Part shown: piece by piece, positions 1 to 12,200 of the stretch
How positions within the stretch are numbered: position 1 is the stretch's first letter
Layout of the letters: the number at the start of each line of letters is the position of its first letter
DNA from: Chimonanthus salicifolius
Lineage: Eukaryota > Streptophyta > Magnoliopsida > Laurales > Calycanthaceae
Assembly: GCA_013350335.1 (NCBI GenBank)
Contig: CM023539.1
Coordinates: forward strand, 44,812,631-44,876,630
Direction: 5' to 3'
DNA length: 64,000 bases
Notes under the pieces: generated by a model
Seen by the model: the letters and a program-made list of their open reading frames with translations, nothing else
The model's database searches: none
What the model was told of the DNA's origin: nothing
Position numbers and translations under genes: made by a program

Positions 1-114
1 GAGGGAGAATAAATCTGAATTCTTTATAACTAAGGTATTATTTCTTCTTGGTTCTTCTGTGTCAATGAAACAGGTTGGGTTTCTTCATTGACATGTCATT
101 GTTTCCCATGTCAG

Positions 115-296
115 GTTGCAGAAATTGAAGATAGGATGAGAAATGGATACTATATTGGTCATGGCTTGAGCTCTGTCAGGGATGATATCAGCCGAATGTG
201 CCGGGATGCAATAAAGTGAGCATGCTTGGCACTTCCTATGCAATTAAATTTAGAGAATGTTGGCCATCTACCCACTTTTAAATGAGAACAAGGACC

Positions 297-344
<48 letters not shown>

Positions 345-3300
345 AGCCATAATCCCTCGATCTGGGGTTAGCTTTTTGAGTACTTAAATTCCATAGCTGC
401 ACCAAAACGATGGAAGTTGTCTTTGGGCACAAATTTCATTCTATAAACTTGACACTCCACAAAATTGAAAAATGTTACCCAAACTTTCAATGGTCTATAC
501 CTTCCCTTTTGGAAGATTGCCCAGTTACCCTTTTGGAAGATTGCCCAGTTACCCTTTTGAAACAGGGAGAGAATGGGCATTTTTCCAGATTTTCTGTTGT
601 AATCATCATAATCTTTAGTCTTCAATATGGAGCTCAAAAGACCCTTTGGCTTGGAGGCTGGATCCACTCAAAGAATATCAGGGTATGGATGGAGAAATCC
701 AAGCATTCTCCAAAATTTGTGCGTCAAAAGGGGGAGGTCTTCAATTAACATAAAGAAAATGAAGAATTTTTGGAAATGTTTGTCTCCAACAATACCTCTT
801 TGCAAGTACGCCTCCAAATAGCAATATGAAATTTCACTTGTGTGAATGGAAATGGATTCCCAAATCGTATTATAATCTTTACAAAGTGTGAAAGGAACGT
901 AAGCTACTAAACCACAATGAAAAAAAAGGAAAAGAAAGAGAAGTCCAAAGTTTTGCAAATTCTTCTCCCAAGAAATTAAATTTCCAAAGTTCTTCAAGAT
1001 CTTAAGGTTCATCTAGAAAGGTATCCAAGATTGTCCACAAAGAGCTCCAAAAGTTGCCAAGTTTGTCTCCCAATTAGTCCTTCATTAGAACCCCAAAAAT
1101 GCCCAAACGATGGTCTCAAGACTCGAAGGAGAAGTCCAAGAGATGGCTCAAAACTTGTAAAAGTCCGAAGGATTCCAAAAACATCACCCCAAGCCTCCCT
1201 TGAGTACCCCTCCATGTTGGTATGGAGGTTTGCCTCAGGCCTATGGGTGATTAGACCCTTGATAACCTTGTGCAGCTTGCAATATTTTGACCACAACTTT
1301 TTCTTTAATTGTTTGATTTTGGTACCCTTTTTTTGGCATTGGGAAGTTGTGTTGAAGTCCTAAGGGGTGGTACTTAATTTGGGTAGTTCAAATCAAAAGG
1401 TGGGTCCAACTTGATCATGAAGTTGATGCATGTGAATTGGACCACCCATAGTATTTTCGGTCATACCTTTTTCATTGCAATTTGACTCTTATGACAACTT
1501 ATTGCATTGGTAACTTGAAGTTTTTCAACATGAGACCTGATATGTGGTCAATTATGGGCCTCATATTACATTGAGTGATACATGTGCAGTGGGCATTGTC
1601 CTTTGTATCTTTGAGTACATGTCAGATCTATGATCTGTCATTTTGATAGCCTTTTGTGGAACAAGATGCATCATGGATTAGGTTTTAAGGCCATTTAAAA
1701 TTTTTGTGGCCCATATTTGATTGGTCAAACCATTTAATGTTTGGAACAAACCAGTCCTTCCTAGATTTCATTGTATTTTGATGGGCAAGGGGTAGTCAAC
1801 CCATTGGATACTTGAATCATGTTACCCATATTTGGATCCTCTTTGTCAATATTTTAAGTGCAATATTGCTTTGAGCAATGTCACTAGAGTATGTATATAT
1901 ATATATATAGGAGATTCTCTCTCATGATGCCACAAAAACATGTTTACCCTGCAAAACACTTTCTTTGTTCTTTTTTCAGTCTCTGTATTTTGCTTACTTA
2001 CATCTTTAGTACCAACTCCCCTGCTCATTTGCTTTTGCCTAATTCTTCTTCACCTCTCTACCCTTGACTTTCATTTCTAAGATCCATTACCACCACCATT
2101 GATTCCCTCCCCTTTCCCTACCCCCAATTGCTCACTTTTCCCAACTTTGCCCCTCTACAAAACTGCCAAGCCTACCCTCCCTTCCCTCTCCTCCCCACCC
2201 TCATGTTTGACACCACCCACCCATCATTAGCCCCGTCAACTTCTCCACCCATATTCCTTGCTTTGAGCCTGTGTGGTAGAAGGTTGGTGATCGTTGAGGG
2301 AAGTGCTGGCTAAGAAGACAATGATGGAAAGCGTGGCCAGAAGTTTTTGTGGGTATTGTCACTCTTTCACGTGAGAGTACTTTATGGGGTGTGCAACTGA
2401 ATATATCTTTTAAATGGACCCCACCCCATGCCCCCACCTATGCCCCATAGGGCCAGCTGCATAGTGCCTAGCATATGTGGCGCCATGCAACCAAATCTCT
2501 GTCTCTCGCTCTCTCTCTCTTCCCCCTCCCATTAAATAGCTATGTATTTGCATTAATGCATTTTGCAATATCTAGTATCATCGCTTAAAATTGGAGAATT
2601 GCTCATATTATTTGAAACATGATCAGCAAAAGGGTTAAGTGGAAAAATAGAACTTCAAAAAGTTGACTTAGATTGGTGGGAGTAGGCGTTCAATAATGAT
2701 GTTGATGATAATGATGCTCATATTATTATTATTATTATTATTTTTATATAACTATTCATATTTTTTTTTTTGAAATGGTGAATCTTATTGATGATGGAAG
2801 TTCTCAAGATGAGAACGGAAGTACAGAGCAGGGAAATAACATTATGTAGGACCAAACAACAAATAGAAGAAGAAAATTAAATCATAAAACTGAAGATATG
2901 TGCCCTGCTGTTGCTACTGAGTCCTCTGACTCATTTGCATCTCTTGAAATATGAGAAATTGAAAGCTGGCCCTTGAAGATGAGATCTCTAATGTCCTTCA
3001 CCTGGTTGGCTAATAGTTTTTGTTTGGGAGGAACTTATGAATCTTATGATTCAAAAATTTATGCTACACAATTTGTAATTTAATACATAAAATGATGATT
3101 TCATCTTTAGAACATTGCCCTGAAGTATTGAACTGGGATATTTCCTTACTGTAGTTTGAAGAGAGATTGTTCTCTCTGAATAATTTTTTTTCCCTTACTA
3201 AGTGTGCTGCATTTATGAGTCATACATCAAATTATGGTTTGCATCAGGGAAACCTGTCAATGAGTTGCCATATAAAAAGGTGACACATGGCTTCGGATGG

Positions 3301-6193
3301 GGTTCACTAACCTCAGCAGACCTAACTAGGGGTTGTGGAGAAAAAAATAGAGGATTTTTATTCCTAGATATCTGATCTTAGTTGATGAAACAAAAGGTTC
3401 TTAAATTCCATTTCAATTTTCCGCCATACATTTCATGGCTAGAAGTGACTAGTGGGTCTGATTTTGCTTTATGTTTTTTGTCCCTAAATTCTATTTGGGC
3501 CGGAGTTTGTGAACCCAATGTGTCCTTCCCTCTCCCAAAATTTCAAGTCCCTCATTAATTTTGCTTAAACTAAACTATTTTTTTTTTGAAAGGTTAAACT
3601 ATTATTTTATGCTTATGTTCCCTTTTGATATTGCCTTTCTGTTATTCCTATTTTTTATTCTTCATATTCTTAAAATCGTGTTGGTTTGTTTAATCCAGAG
3701 CTAGAAATCGTGGTGATGCTAGAGATATGAATCACATTATCATGCTGTTTATTCGTCTTGCCAAAAGTTTGAAAGAGAATTCTAGGTCATCTAATGATAG
3801 AGATGAAGTGACAAAAATGGTAAAAGATGGTTCAGTTGCTGCCTTGCCTTCAGTGGCCTCCAAGTATAAAAAGAAACATAGCAACATCATGAGTGAAAGG
3901 AGACCCTTGGTTAGGAGTAATGGCACATCATATGTGAACAGTGGAATGGACTATGGAGACTATGCTTCTGATCGGGAAATCAGAAGGCGTTTATCCAAAC
4001 TGAATAAAAGGGTTTTTGATTCGGAAAGTGAAACTTCCGATGATCTTGATCTTTCTGAAGACGATGGCCGGGATGATGCTGACAACAGCACTTCAGATAC
4101 AGAAAGTGATCCGGATTTGCATCCTGAAGGTGGGAATGACTTTTTAAGAGATGGAATTCCGTTTTTAGCAGATGAATCCTTGGACTCTATGACCGAAGAT
4201 CGTGAATGGGGTGCCCGTATGACAAAATCAAGCCTTGTTCCTCCAGTCACTCGTAAGTATGAAGTCATTGACCATTATGTTATAATAGCAGATGAGGAGG
4301 AAGTACAGAGAAAGATGCGTGTTGCCTTACCTGATGATTATGCTGAGAAGCTCAATGCGCAGAAAAGTGGCACTGAGGAGTCCGATATGGAAATTCCAGA
4401 AGTAAAGGATTACAAACCCAGAAAACGGCTAGGTGATGAGGTCCTAGAACAGGAAGTCTATGGTATAGACCCATATACACACAATCTTCTTCTTGATTCT
4501 ATGCCAGGAGAATCAGAATGGCCACTACTAGAGAGGCATTTATTCATTGAAGAGGTAAGAATTCCGAAGAAATTAAGCTGTGTCATTTACTGATTTACTG
4601 CCCATTTGAGTCTCTCTCTCTCTCTCTCTCTCTCAAAACTGCACCTGAATGGCAGTCCATTTGTAGTGATGAATACATATGAGTCTTAGATCTGGGAATT
4701 GTTTCTTTTAGGTTCTTTTGCGTTCTTTAAATAAGAAAGTCAGACATTTCACTGGCACCGGGAACACTCCTATGGTATACCCTTTGAAGCCTGTTATTGA
4801 GGAAATTCAAAAGTCAGGCTGAAGAAGAGGGTGATACACGAATTATGAAAATGTGCCAAGGTATCTTGAAGGCTATGCATAGTCGCCCTGAGGACAACTA
4901 TGTTGCTTACAGAAAGGTAAACACCTGAGTCATGTACCATTGTCATGACTGCTTCGTACTGTTTCTGGTTTCTCAACATTTTCTGCCTGTTTGTGTGTCA
5001 GGGTCTGGGGGTGGTTTGCAACAAAGATGAAGGGTTTATGGAAGATGATTTTGTTGTGGAGTTTTTGGGAGAGGTATGCATGTCATAATGACAAAAATGA
5101 AAATACTATGAAAAAAAGAATTGGACTGTTTCATCTTTACAACTTCCTGATTAAAATTCCATTATCTCAACAAATAAAAGAGGAAGAAAAGAAATTGCAT
5201 TCCTCAATGAAGCTTGTTTTATGGAACAAATTTGTTATTTGACATTTCTGCACTCTTGGAATATGCTTAATCTAATTCTCATATGGCTGTTGTCAGTCTC
5301 AAATTGAAGCTTGCTTAATATTTCCATATATGGACATCGTACTGAGACTATTACTATTTCTACCTAGGGACTTTTGTTGGAACCCAACACAATTATTAGG
5401 TGTCAGAGTTGGTAAATTTCAAAACATATGATTGGTGGATTCGGCATATTATTTGAATAAACTTGAGCAAGCACTTAGTTTGAAATAAAAATAACATAAG
5501 AATGCCAGTAAAAAAATAAGGACTCAACTCATCAAAGAATAACCCTAGTTAGATTCAGAACCAAAAAAAGGTGTCATTTCTAAGAGAAGAAGGAAGGCTG
5601 CGATAAAATCATGGTAGTTAAGGCTTCTTGCATTCAAGAAACCAAGGGCACTTGGGGCCTAAGGTGCAAGGCACATGCATGGTCAACTAGAAATTCTTAT
5701 GTTCGCGATTCTTTGTTGACTGGTGCAGATGCATTGGCAGTCCTTACACCAATGATTGATAGTTTTGTAGGAACCGATTGATTGGCTAACCCAGTAGAAT
5801 TGCAAGCAGAACCCACTTATTGCTTGCAATATCTTTTCTCTAGGATCATGGTCAACTAGATATTCTTATTTTCACAATTCTTCATCCACCGATGCAGAAA
5901 ATGCTCCAGTTTTCCATTCTCATATGAGGCCAGATAGTTTATTGGCAACAGGTTAGCATAAAGTGATTCTTTTTGTTTGAAGAATCCATGCAGCATAGTT
6001 CTGAAAAGATTGTATCCATGCTGGTAATTATAATGAATCAGTTTTATATGGATACCACTCATGACCTAGCCAACAAGAAGTAGATGTTTTAGTTACAAAA
6101 CCTAGCAGTGCACCCAATCTGTGAAGAAACCTATGGAGACAGGATTATACAAGTGAATTCATAAAAACTACTCTCTTATACAAGAGACTTCAT

Positions 6194-6231
<38 letters not shown>

Positions 6232-9200
6232 GCACAGAAGTTCAAAAATGAAAAAAAAAACACGTTATAAGCAAAATATCTAAGAACTCAACTTGTCTAC
6301 TAAACTTTCCTAGACCCACCCATACAAAAAGAAATTCAAAAAACAAAGCATATCAATACTTTTTTTTTTTTTTTTTTAATGAAATGGTAAATGTTATTAG
6401 AAATGAGTGCACAATTCAAAGACTAAAGATCCCATATGACCAAAGCAAGAAAAACAGATTTAGCCTCCAAGTGTGGGAATATAAACAGAATGGATAACAA
6501 AGACAATCGAGGCTAGCCATTTCTTATGCTTTCCTTCCAAGCATGGTGAAGATCTGATTGAGATTGCCCAAGTGATACATGTTGTACTCAGCCCTCAGGA
6601 AGCTGCAGAGGAAAGCTCATAGCAATTCAGAAAGGCTTGACTTTTTCTTTCCTACTAAATGCTCCAAATAGTGGCCTTAGTGGCAAGATCACAGACGATG
6701 GTGAATTTGGAGGAGCCTTTAAAAATAGGTAGGAATTGGAGAATGGGGCTAGGGAGGCTGGCATAGCTTTGTGAAAGCTTAAAGAAACAGGACCACATGG
6801 TAAGCAAAAGCCAGTGGAGAAACAGATGTTTGGCCTTCTTAGGGCTTGAAACCAGGGGGGGCATCCACTAGTCATTAGCGTTGTTGGAGGTGGAGGTTGT
6901 CTTCTGTAAGAATGCTTCCCAATCAGCTGTCTATAAAAAGCTTAGAACTATTGAACGGGCTTTGATAGACCAGATAGCTGGATTGACGATGGGGTTGCTC
7001 TCATGATGGCTATGGTTCTCAAAGAAAGACTTGATTGATAAACATCCGGAGGCATCAGGCTACCAAATTCTGCTATCTTGTTTTGTGGGGCATCGTTGGT
7101 ATGGTTGATCACAAGGAAGAGAGATGTCAAATCTTCAGTTTCTGCCTTTGAAACCATATCAATACTTTTATTTGAATGATATTGTTCCCTTCCCTTTGAT
7201 ATGGTCTTTGGATCCTTTGACTTGCCTGAAATGTAGACTTCTCAGGGGCTTTCATTGGCTTATTCTATTGCTTCTGGCCCCTCTTTGTAGATCTGTTCTA
7301 GGTCCCATGGGAAGGTTGACCTCCATGGTCCCCTTGACGACCTTAGGTGGCTCCCCCCCATCTCCCCTTCCCCTCTTTTTTTTTTTGAGTTGTACCCTTT
7401 GGGGTATCTTCCAAGAACTTCTAATTACGTCGAAAGAAATAAAACAAGGGGGTAATAAAATTTCATCAGCTTTCTTTTCGATTAATTAAGCCGAAAGGTC
7501 AATCATAGGTACTAGTGCTGGTTGTTAAATGTGCTAGGTTATTCAGGTGTTCTTCCAAGAGGGTTCATGAAAACTTAGCATTGGTGGAAGCTTGAGGATT
7601 TGGGTCTGGGTGTTAGTAGCGTATTATGTTAGAATGAAATCGAGAGATGGCTTTTGTCATCATGTCTGCTAGTTGATCCTTGGACTTCAAATATGGAGTG
7701 ACAATATTTTTAGAGGATACATGATGTCGAAGAAAATGAAAATCAATCTCTATATGCTTTGTATGCTCATGGAAAACTGGATTAGAAGCAATATTGAGTG
7801 CATCTTGATTGTCTGATGTGGACATCTGTGGACTTGAACAAGGTGTGGTGTTCGATCCAGGTCTAGGTTCAGGCCCAGCTCTTCAAAGCCGTGACTGTGG
7901 CCCAAAGCCCAATTCGTGTCAAGTCAAGCCCAAAAAACAGGCCCAAGCCTTGGCCCAACATAGCAGGCCCATTGGTCCAATGAGCTGTACACGCATCATA
8001 CATTTACAGTCGGTTGAAGAGTTCTATTCCAATTAAGATTGGGTTGTCCAATTGGTGGAGACTAAAGTAGTTTAGTTTATTTAGTACTTTATGTAATTAG
8101 GACTCTTGTCACAGTTTTGACTTTCAAACCCATGGGAGGGTCGGTTCCTAGTTTGTGTTGTATTAGGAATTAAAGATTTGATGGTCGGCTCATGTCGGTA
8201 GATTTTTCCCTATTTAAACAATTGTAATCAGCGAGTTAGGGAGAAAGTTTCAGTGACAAAATTTTATGTTTCTCCTTTAACAAACAGTGGTTTGTTGAGA
8301 TTGTGTTCTGCAACCAATTGCAGAATCTCGCTGGGAAAACTCCAGCCAGTTGTTTTGTGAAATTGGGCGCTGCAACACGTTGCAGACCTCTTCCAGGCCA
8401 AGTCCTGGTGTCCCGTGACCGTCTTGCAGAGCCAGGATTGCAGGCAATCTGCAATTTCCATCTGGTTTCGGTTCAAGATCAGGTTCATACAGGTGGGTTT
8501 GTATTCAATCAACTGTTGAGAGGCGAGTGTGTCCATCTGTTGAAGAACAAGTTGCTGCAAACTGTCTCAGATCCAACAGTAACTGGCTCAGCTGTGTTTC
8601 CAAGTACCAAACAGTGGTGGTGTTCCCTTGTTTGAAGACCGTCTGAACCCAGTTCTAAGAGCGGAAGTGGGCTTCATCTGTGGAATCAAACCCAGGTTCT
8701 GCTGAGTTGAAAACCGCCATAAGTCTGATTTCCAGGTTCGTCTTTGCTGTCCAGGTTGAGCCAGATACGATTGGGACCAAACCAGCTAGATTGCACATCG
8801 GTTACAGGCCCGAGTCTTATCAGATCTGACGACATACAGTTCTGTTTCGGATATTTTCAGGCAGTTTTAATCAGGAAAACTAATAGCGTTGGATTTTTGC
8901 TTATATACTGAGTACATCTTAGCCGATCACACATCCAAATTTCTGATAAACTGGAAACAGCTGTGTTATTCTTATACGCGTCTACATCATTGCCACAGAA
9001 CATGATAAATGCTTTTGAAAATGGAAAGCCTAATTCATGAAGAAACTGTTTGAACCACAATAATTCACATGTTATGTTTGCCATGGTCCTATATTCTACT
9101 TTTGCACTGGAACGAGCAACAACAATTTATTTCTTGCTTCGCCAAGAAACCAAATTAGATCCTAAAAGAATACAATAGCCTAAGATAGATCATCAAGAGA

Positions 9201-12200
9201 ACCAGCCCAAGTAGATTACTGAGCCTTACGTAACTTAGTATTTGCTCAGTTACATATAAGCACCTCAAAATATTTACCATTTAGGATTTGAAAAAAAATA
9301 ATGCTCTTTCTGTTATTCAGGATTAGGAAGTATTTATTTCCAAGAATCCTGAAAATCAGAAGAAAAGTATTCTCCACTTCAAAATGATATGGGTCAACCA
9401 CACTGTTTTTTGAAACTAATATTTGTGGTTGATTGTGTAGGTACATGAATTTATGTTGATTAATTTTTCCTTTCAATTTTTATATTTGGATTCCACTTAT
9501 AGTTGTCTGTGCTAACCTTGTTTGTAGACACTATATTCTTGTGTATTATTATTTTCATGAGTGCCGCCCCTCCCCCTCCCCCCCCCCCTCTCTGAGTCCT
9601 TTGACCCTCGAAGTAATGTTTTTTCTCAAATTTTTATCATTTGTACTTATTTAGGTATATCCAACATGGAAGTGGTTTGAGAAGCAAGATGGTATTAGAT
9701 CTTTGCAGAAAAACAACAAAGACCCTGCACCTGAGTTCTACAATATATATCTGGAGAGACCAAAGGTGTATTTTCCTTTAAGGACTTCATATAAAGCTTA
9801 TAACAGATGTTTGCTTTCACATGCTTATCTGGACATTTATTTTGCAGGGTGATCGTGATGGATATGATTTGGTTGTCGTTGATGCAATGCATAAGGCAAA
9901 CTATGCAAGTCGAATTTGTCATTCTTGTCGACCAAATTGCGAAGCAAAGTAAGTCATAGTGTACTTTCGTTTATGATTTTTATTTATCTGAGTTTTCACA
10001 TTCAGTGTTTTGTGCATCTTGAAATGGCAAGTACTTGGATCCATAGACTATTCAGAATCACTTGTACCATTTCTGTTCAGTCTAAATTTCTGGAACAATT
10101 TTCCTTTCCTTGGATTTTTTTTGTTTTTGCATGCTTTTTTCTGTCGATTTTTTAGAAAATGCTTTGTTCTATTTGTGCATAGTATAGCTTGCCAAAAGGG
10201 CCTGCAGAGCAGTTGGCAAGTGCTTACTTTTGCAACTATTAAGGTTGTAGATTTGAGTTACCATTTAGAGAATGAGCTTTGATACTTTTTGAGCAAATAC
10301 TACTTTATTATATTAGGTTATTGTTGTTGGAGCATAGAATAGCATCTGATTGAAAAAGGAAAAAAGGGACAATTAGGCTAGCAGAAAAAAAGCAGTAGAA
10401 CAATTAAGTTGGCATATAAAGACAGAAATGATCACCCGCTGCCAGATATTTTGGGATATTTGATATTCTTTATTCTATTCTTCATAACACCAGTATAGAG
10501 TAAGTACAATGAGATTTATTCAAATCAACAAAATATCTATCAGAGCTGGCTTCCTTAGAGGTAGGCAATGTCCATACGGATTTGCCTACTCACTCCATGC
10601 CCAGGTTAGACTATTTCAACACTATACAATGTTTGGGAGAAATATTGAAACAAAGCTACATGGAGCTGCACACAATAAAGCTACATGGTCATCTTTCTTT
10701 TGAATATGAAGTGATTAATTTTACATTTTCTTATTTCCTAGATTCTCTCATTGTTATAAAAGACTGATTTCCCTTTGGAGTGACTCAAAGTTTGTAGTTC
10801 TCTTATATAACCTATCAGAAAATGGGGATTGAAAATTTCCTGTGTCAAATTGCACTTTTGGTGCTTATTTTGTGCCTTTTTCCTTCATTGTAGTCTTGTT
10901 GCTTCGGATATTTTTTTTGGTCCAATAATATAATAGAAGTAAAACTGCATTGCTTCCTGATTTATGTACTTAATTTTTTTTATAAAAAAACACTTCCATG
11001 TCCATGTCATAAATTTTTAGAAAGTTGGAGTTGTATTTCTAAAATATCTCTGCCTCTGTTCAATGGTGTATGTGAGAGAATGTAAAAATAGTGTCTTCCT
11101 AGATAAGTTGGTGTTTTTTTTTTTTTGAAATGATAATTATATTAATAGAGAAAAAGCACCAGAGATGCAAATACAAAGAGCACAAACAAACAGAAAAAAT
11201 TAGAAAGACCTAAATACTCGGACTAGATGTGCAGAAAAACTAACGAGACTAACAAAAAACAAACCAATAAGGAAACATTCAAAAAAAGAAGACAAAAGAC
11301 TGGGCTTATTGTGTAATGAAGCTTGAAATTGACGGTCACAATTCCAGGTTACGAGGATCCTTCACAATCTAGGATAGGATCAACAACAAGGATCCGATTA
11401 ATCACCTCACAAATGTCTAGGTGCATCAGATCCATTCTGTTTCCACTTAGAGCAGCTTCATTGGTCAAGTGCAAGGTTATTTCCTGGTCCTCAATTCTTA
11501 AAGAGTTAAACAGGATCTTAGAATCTAAGAAGATCCTACTGGAATGTCTTATCGCTAAGTAACTGGATTATTTTATTTTTATTTTTTTGCCCTTTCCTTT
11601 GCACGCTCGTTGTGTTTCTTGTAAGAGAATTTCTACCATCTCCGAAGATATTTTTTTTTCTGCATCTATTTGTATCATGTCCAAGCATGTGTCTCTTCTA
11701 TTATTCTGTTATTTTAATTTTATTCTGCTATGTTCCTATCCATATCAAATCTTCACATACATGTTTAATTCTGTTTGAACTTTTTGATGCCATTTCATGC
11801 TGTTCCAACCATCGTCAATTATGCTCTCAAGTCCTTTGACATCATGTAGAATTTCATGTCTGACCAAACTTTTTCATGTGAACAGAGTCACTGCTGTTGA
11901 TGGTCAATACCAGATTGGGATTTATACCGTGCGACCTATTCATTATGGTGAAGAGATCACCTTTGATTATAACTCTGTGACAGAAGTGTGTATTTTCTCT
12001 CTTGTGGCATTGCTCTGATGAAATTATAAGTTGTGATTAATATTCACCTTTTGTTTACTGCCACAGAGTAAGGAAGAGTATGAAGCCTCGGTTTGTTTGT
12101 GTGGCAGTCAAGTTTGCAGGGGTAGCTATCTGAACCTCACTGGAGAAGGGGCTTTCCAGAAGGTCCATACCACTAATTGATTCTCTCTTGTTGTCAAACC

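Larger units (their letters stand above)
216..3698 (+). other. ATXR3 intron (3.5 kb)
   Basis: GTGAGC donor after 215 and TAATCCAG acceptor before 3699. It contains a CAT microsatellite, a 24-bp tandem repeat, a pyrimidine-rich stretch around 2,040-2,530 and a LINE-like 3' end near 2,761. Otherwise it holds no recognisable coding signal; the open frames are not conserved-looking. Confidence 0.8.
5074..9654 (+). other. ATXR3 intron 4 (4.6 kb), transposon-rich
   Basis: It splits the SET domain between the FVVEFLGE segment and the VYPTWKWFEKQ segment. It holds a LINE-like remnant (6,361-6,870), a copia RNase H relic (7,610-9,235) and a solo LTR inside that relic. The rest (5,250-6,180 and 9,240-9,650) shows nothing I recognise beyond simple repeats. 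Confidence 0.85.

Noticed and set aside
159..350. Minus-strand ORF with a run of Met residues
   Set aside because: Produced by the CAT microsatellite in an intron; not protein-like.
4772..4817. A mini-intron in ATXR3 exon 3 that would skip the frameshift
   Set aside because: GT at 4,772 and AG at 4,817 exist, but the span is only 46 bp, too short for a plant intron, and it would delete conserved residues.
6948..7489. ORFs at 6,948-7,157 and 7,124-7,489 as host genes
   Set aside because: Located between LINE and copia remnants in an intron, with no start or splice support and no recognised domain.
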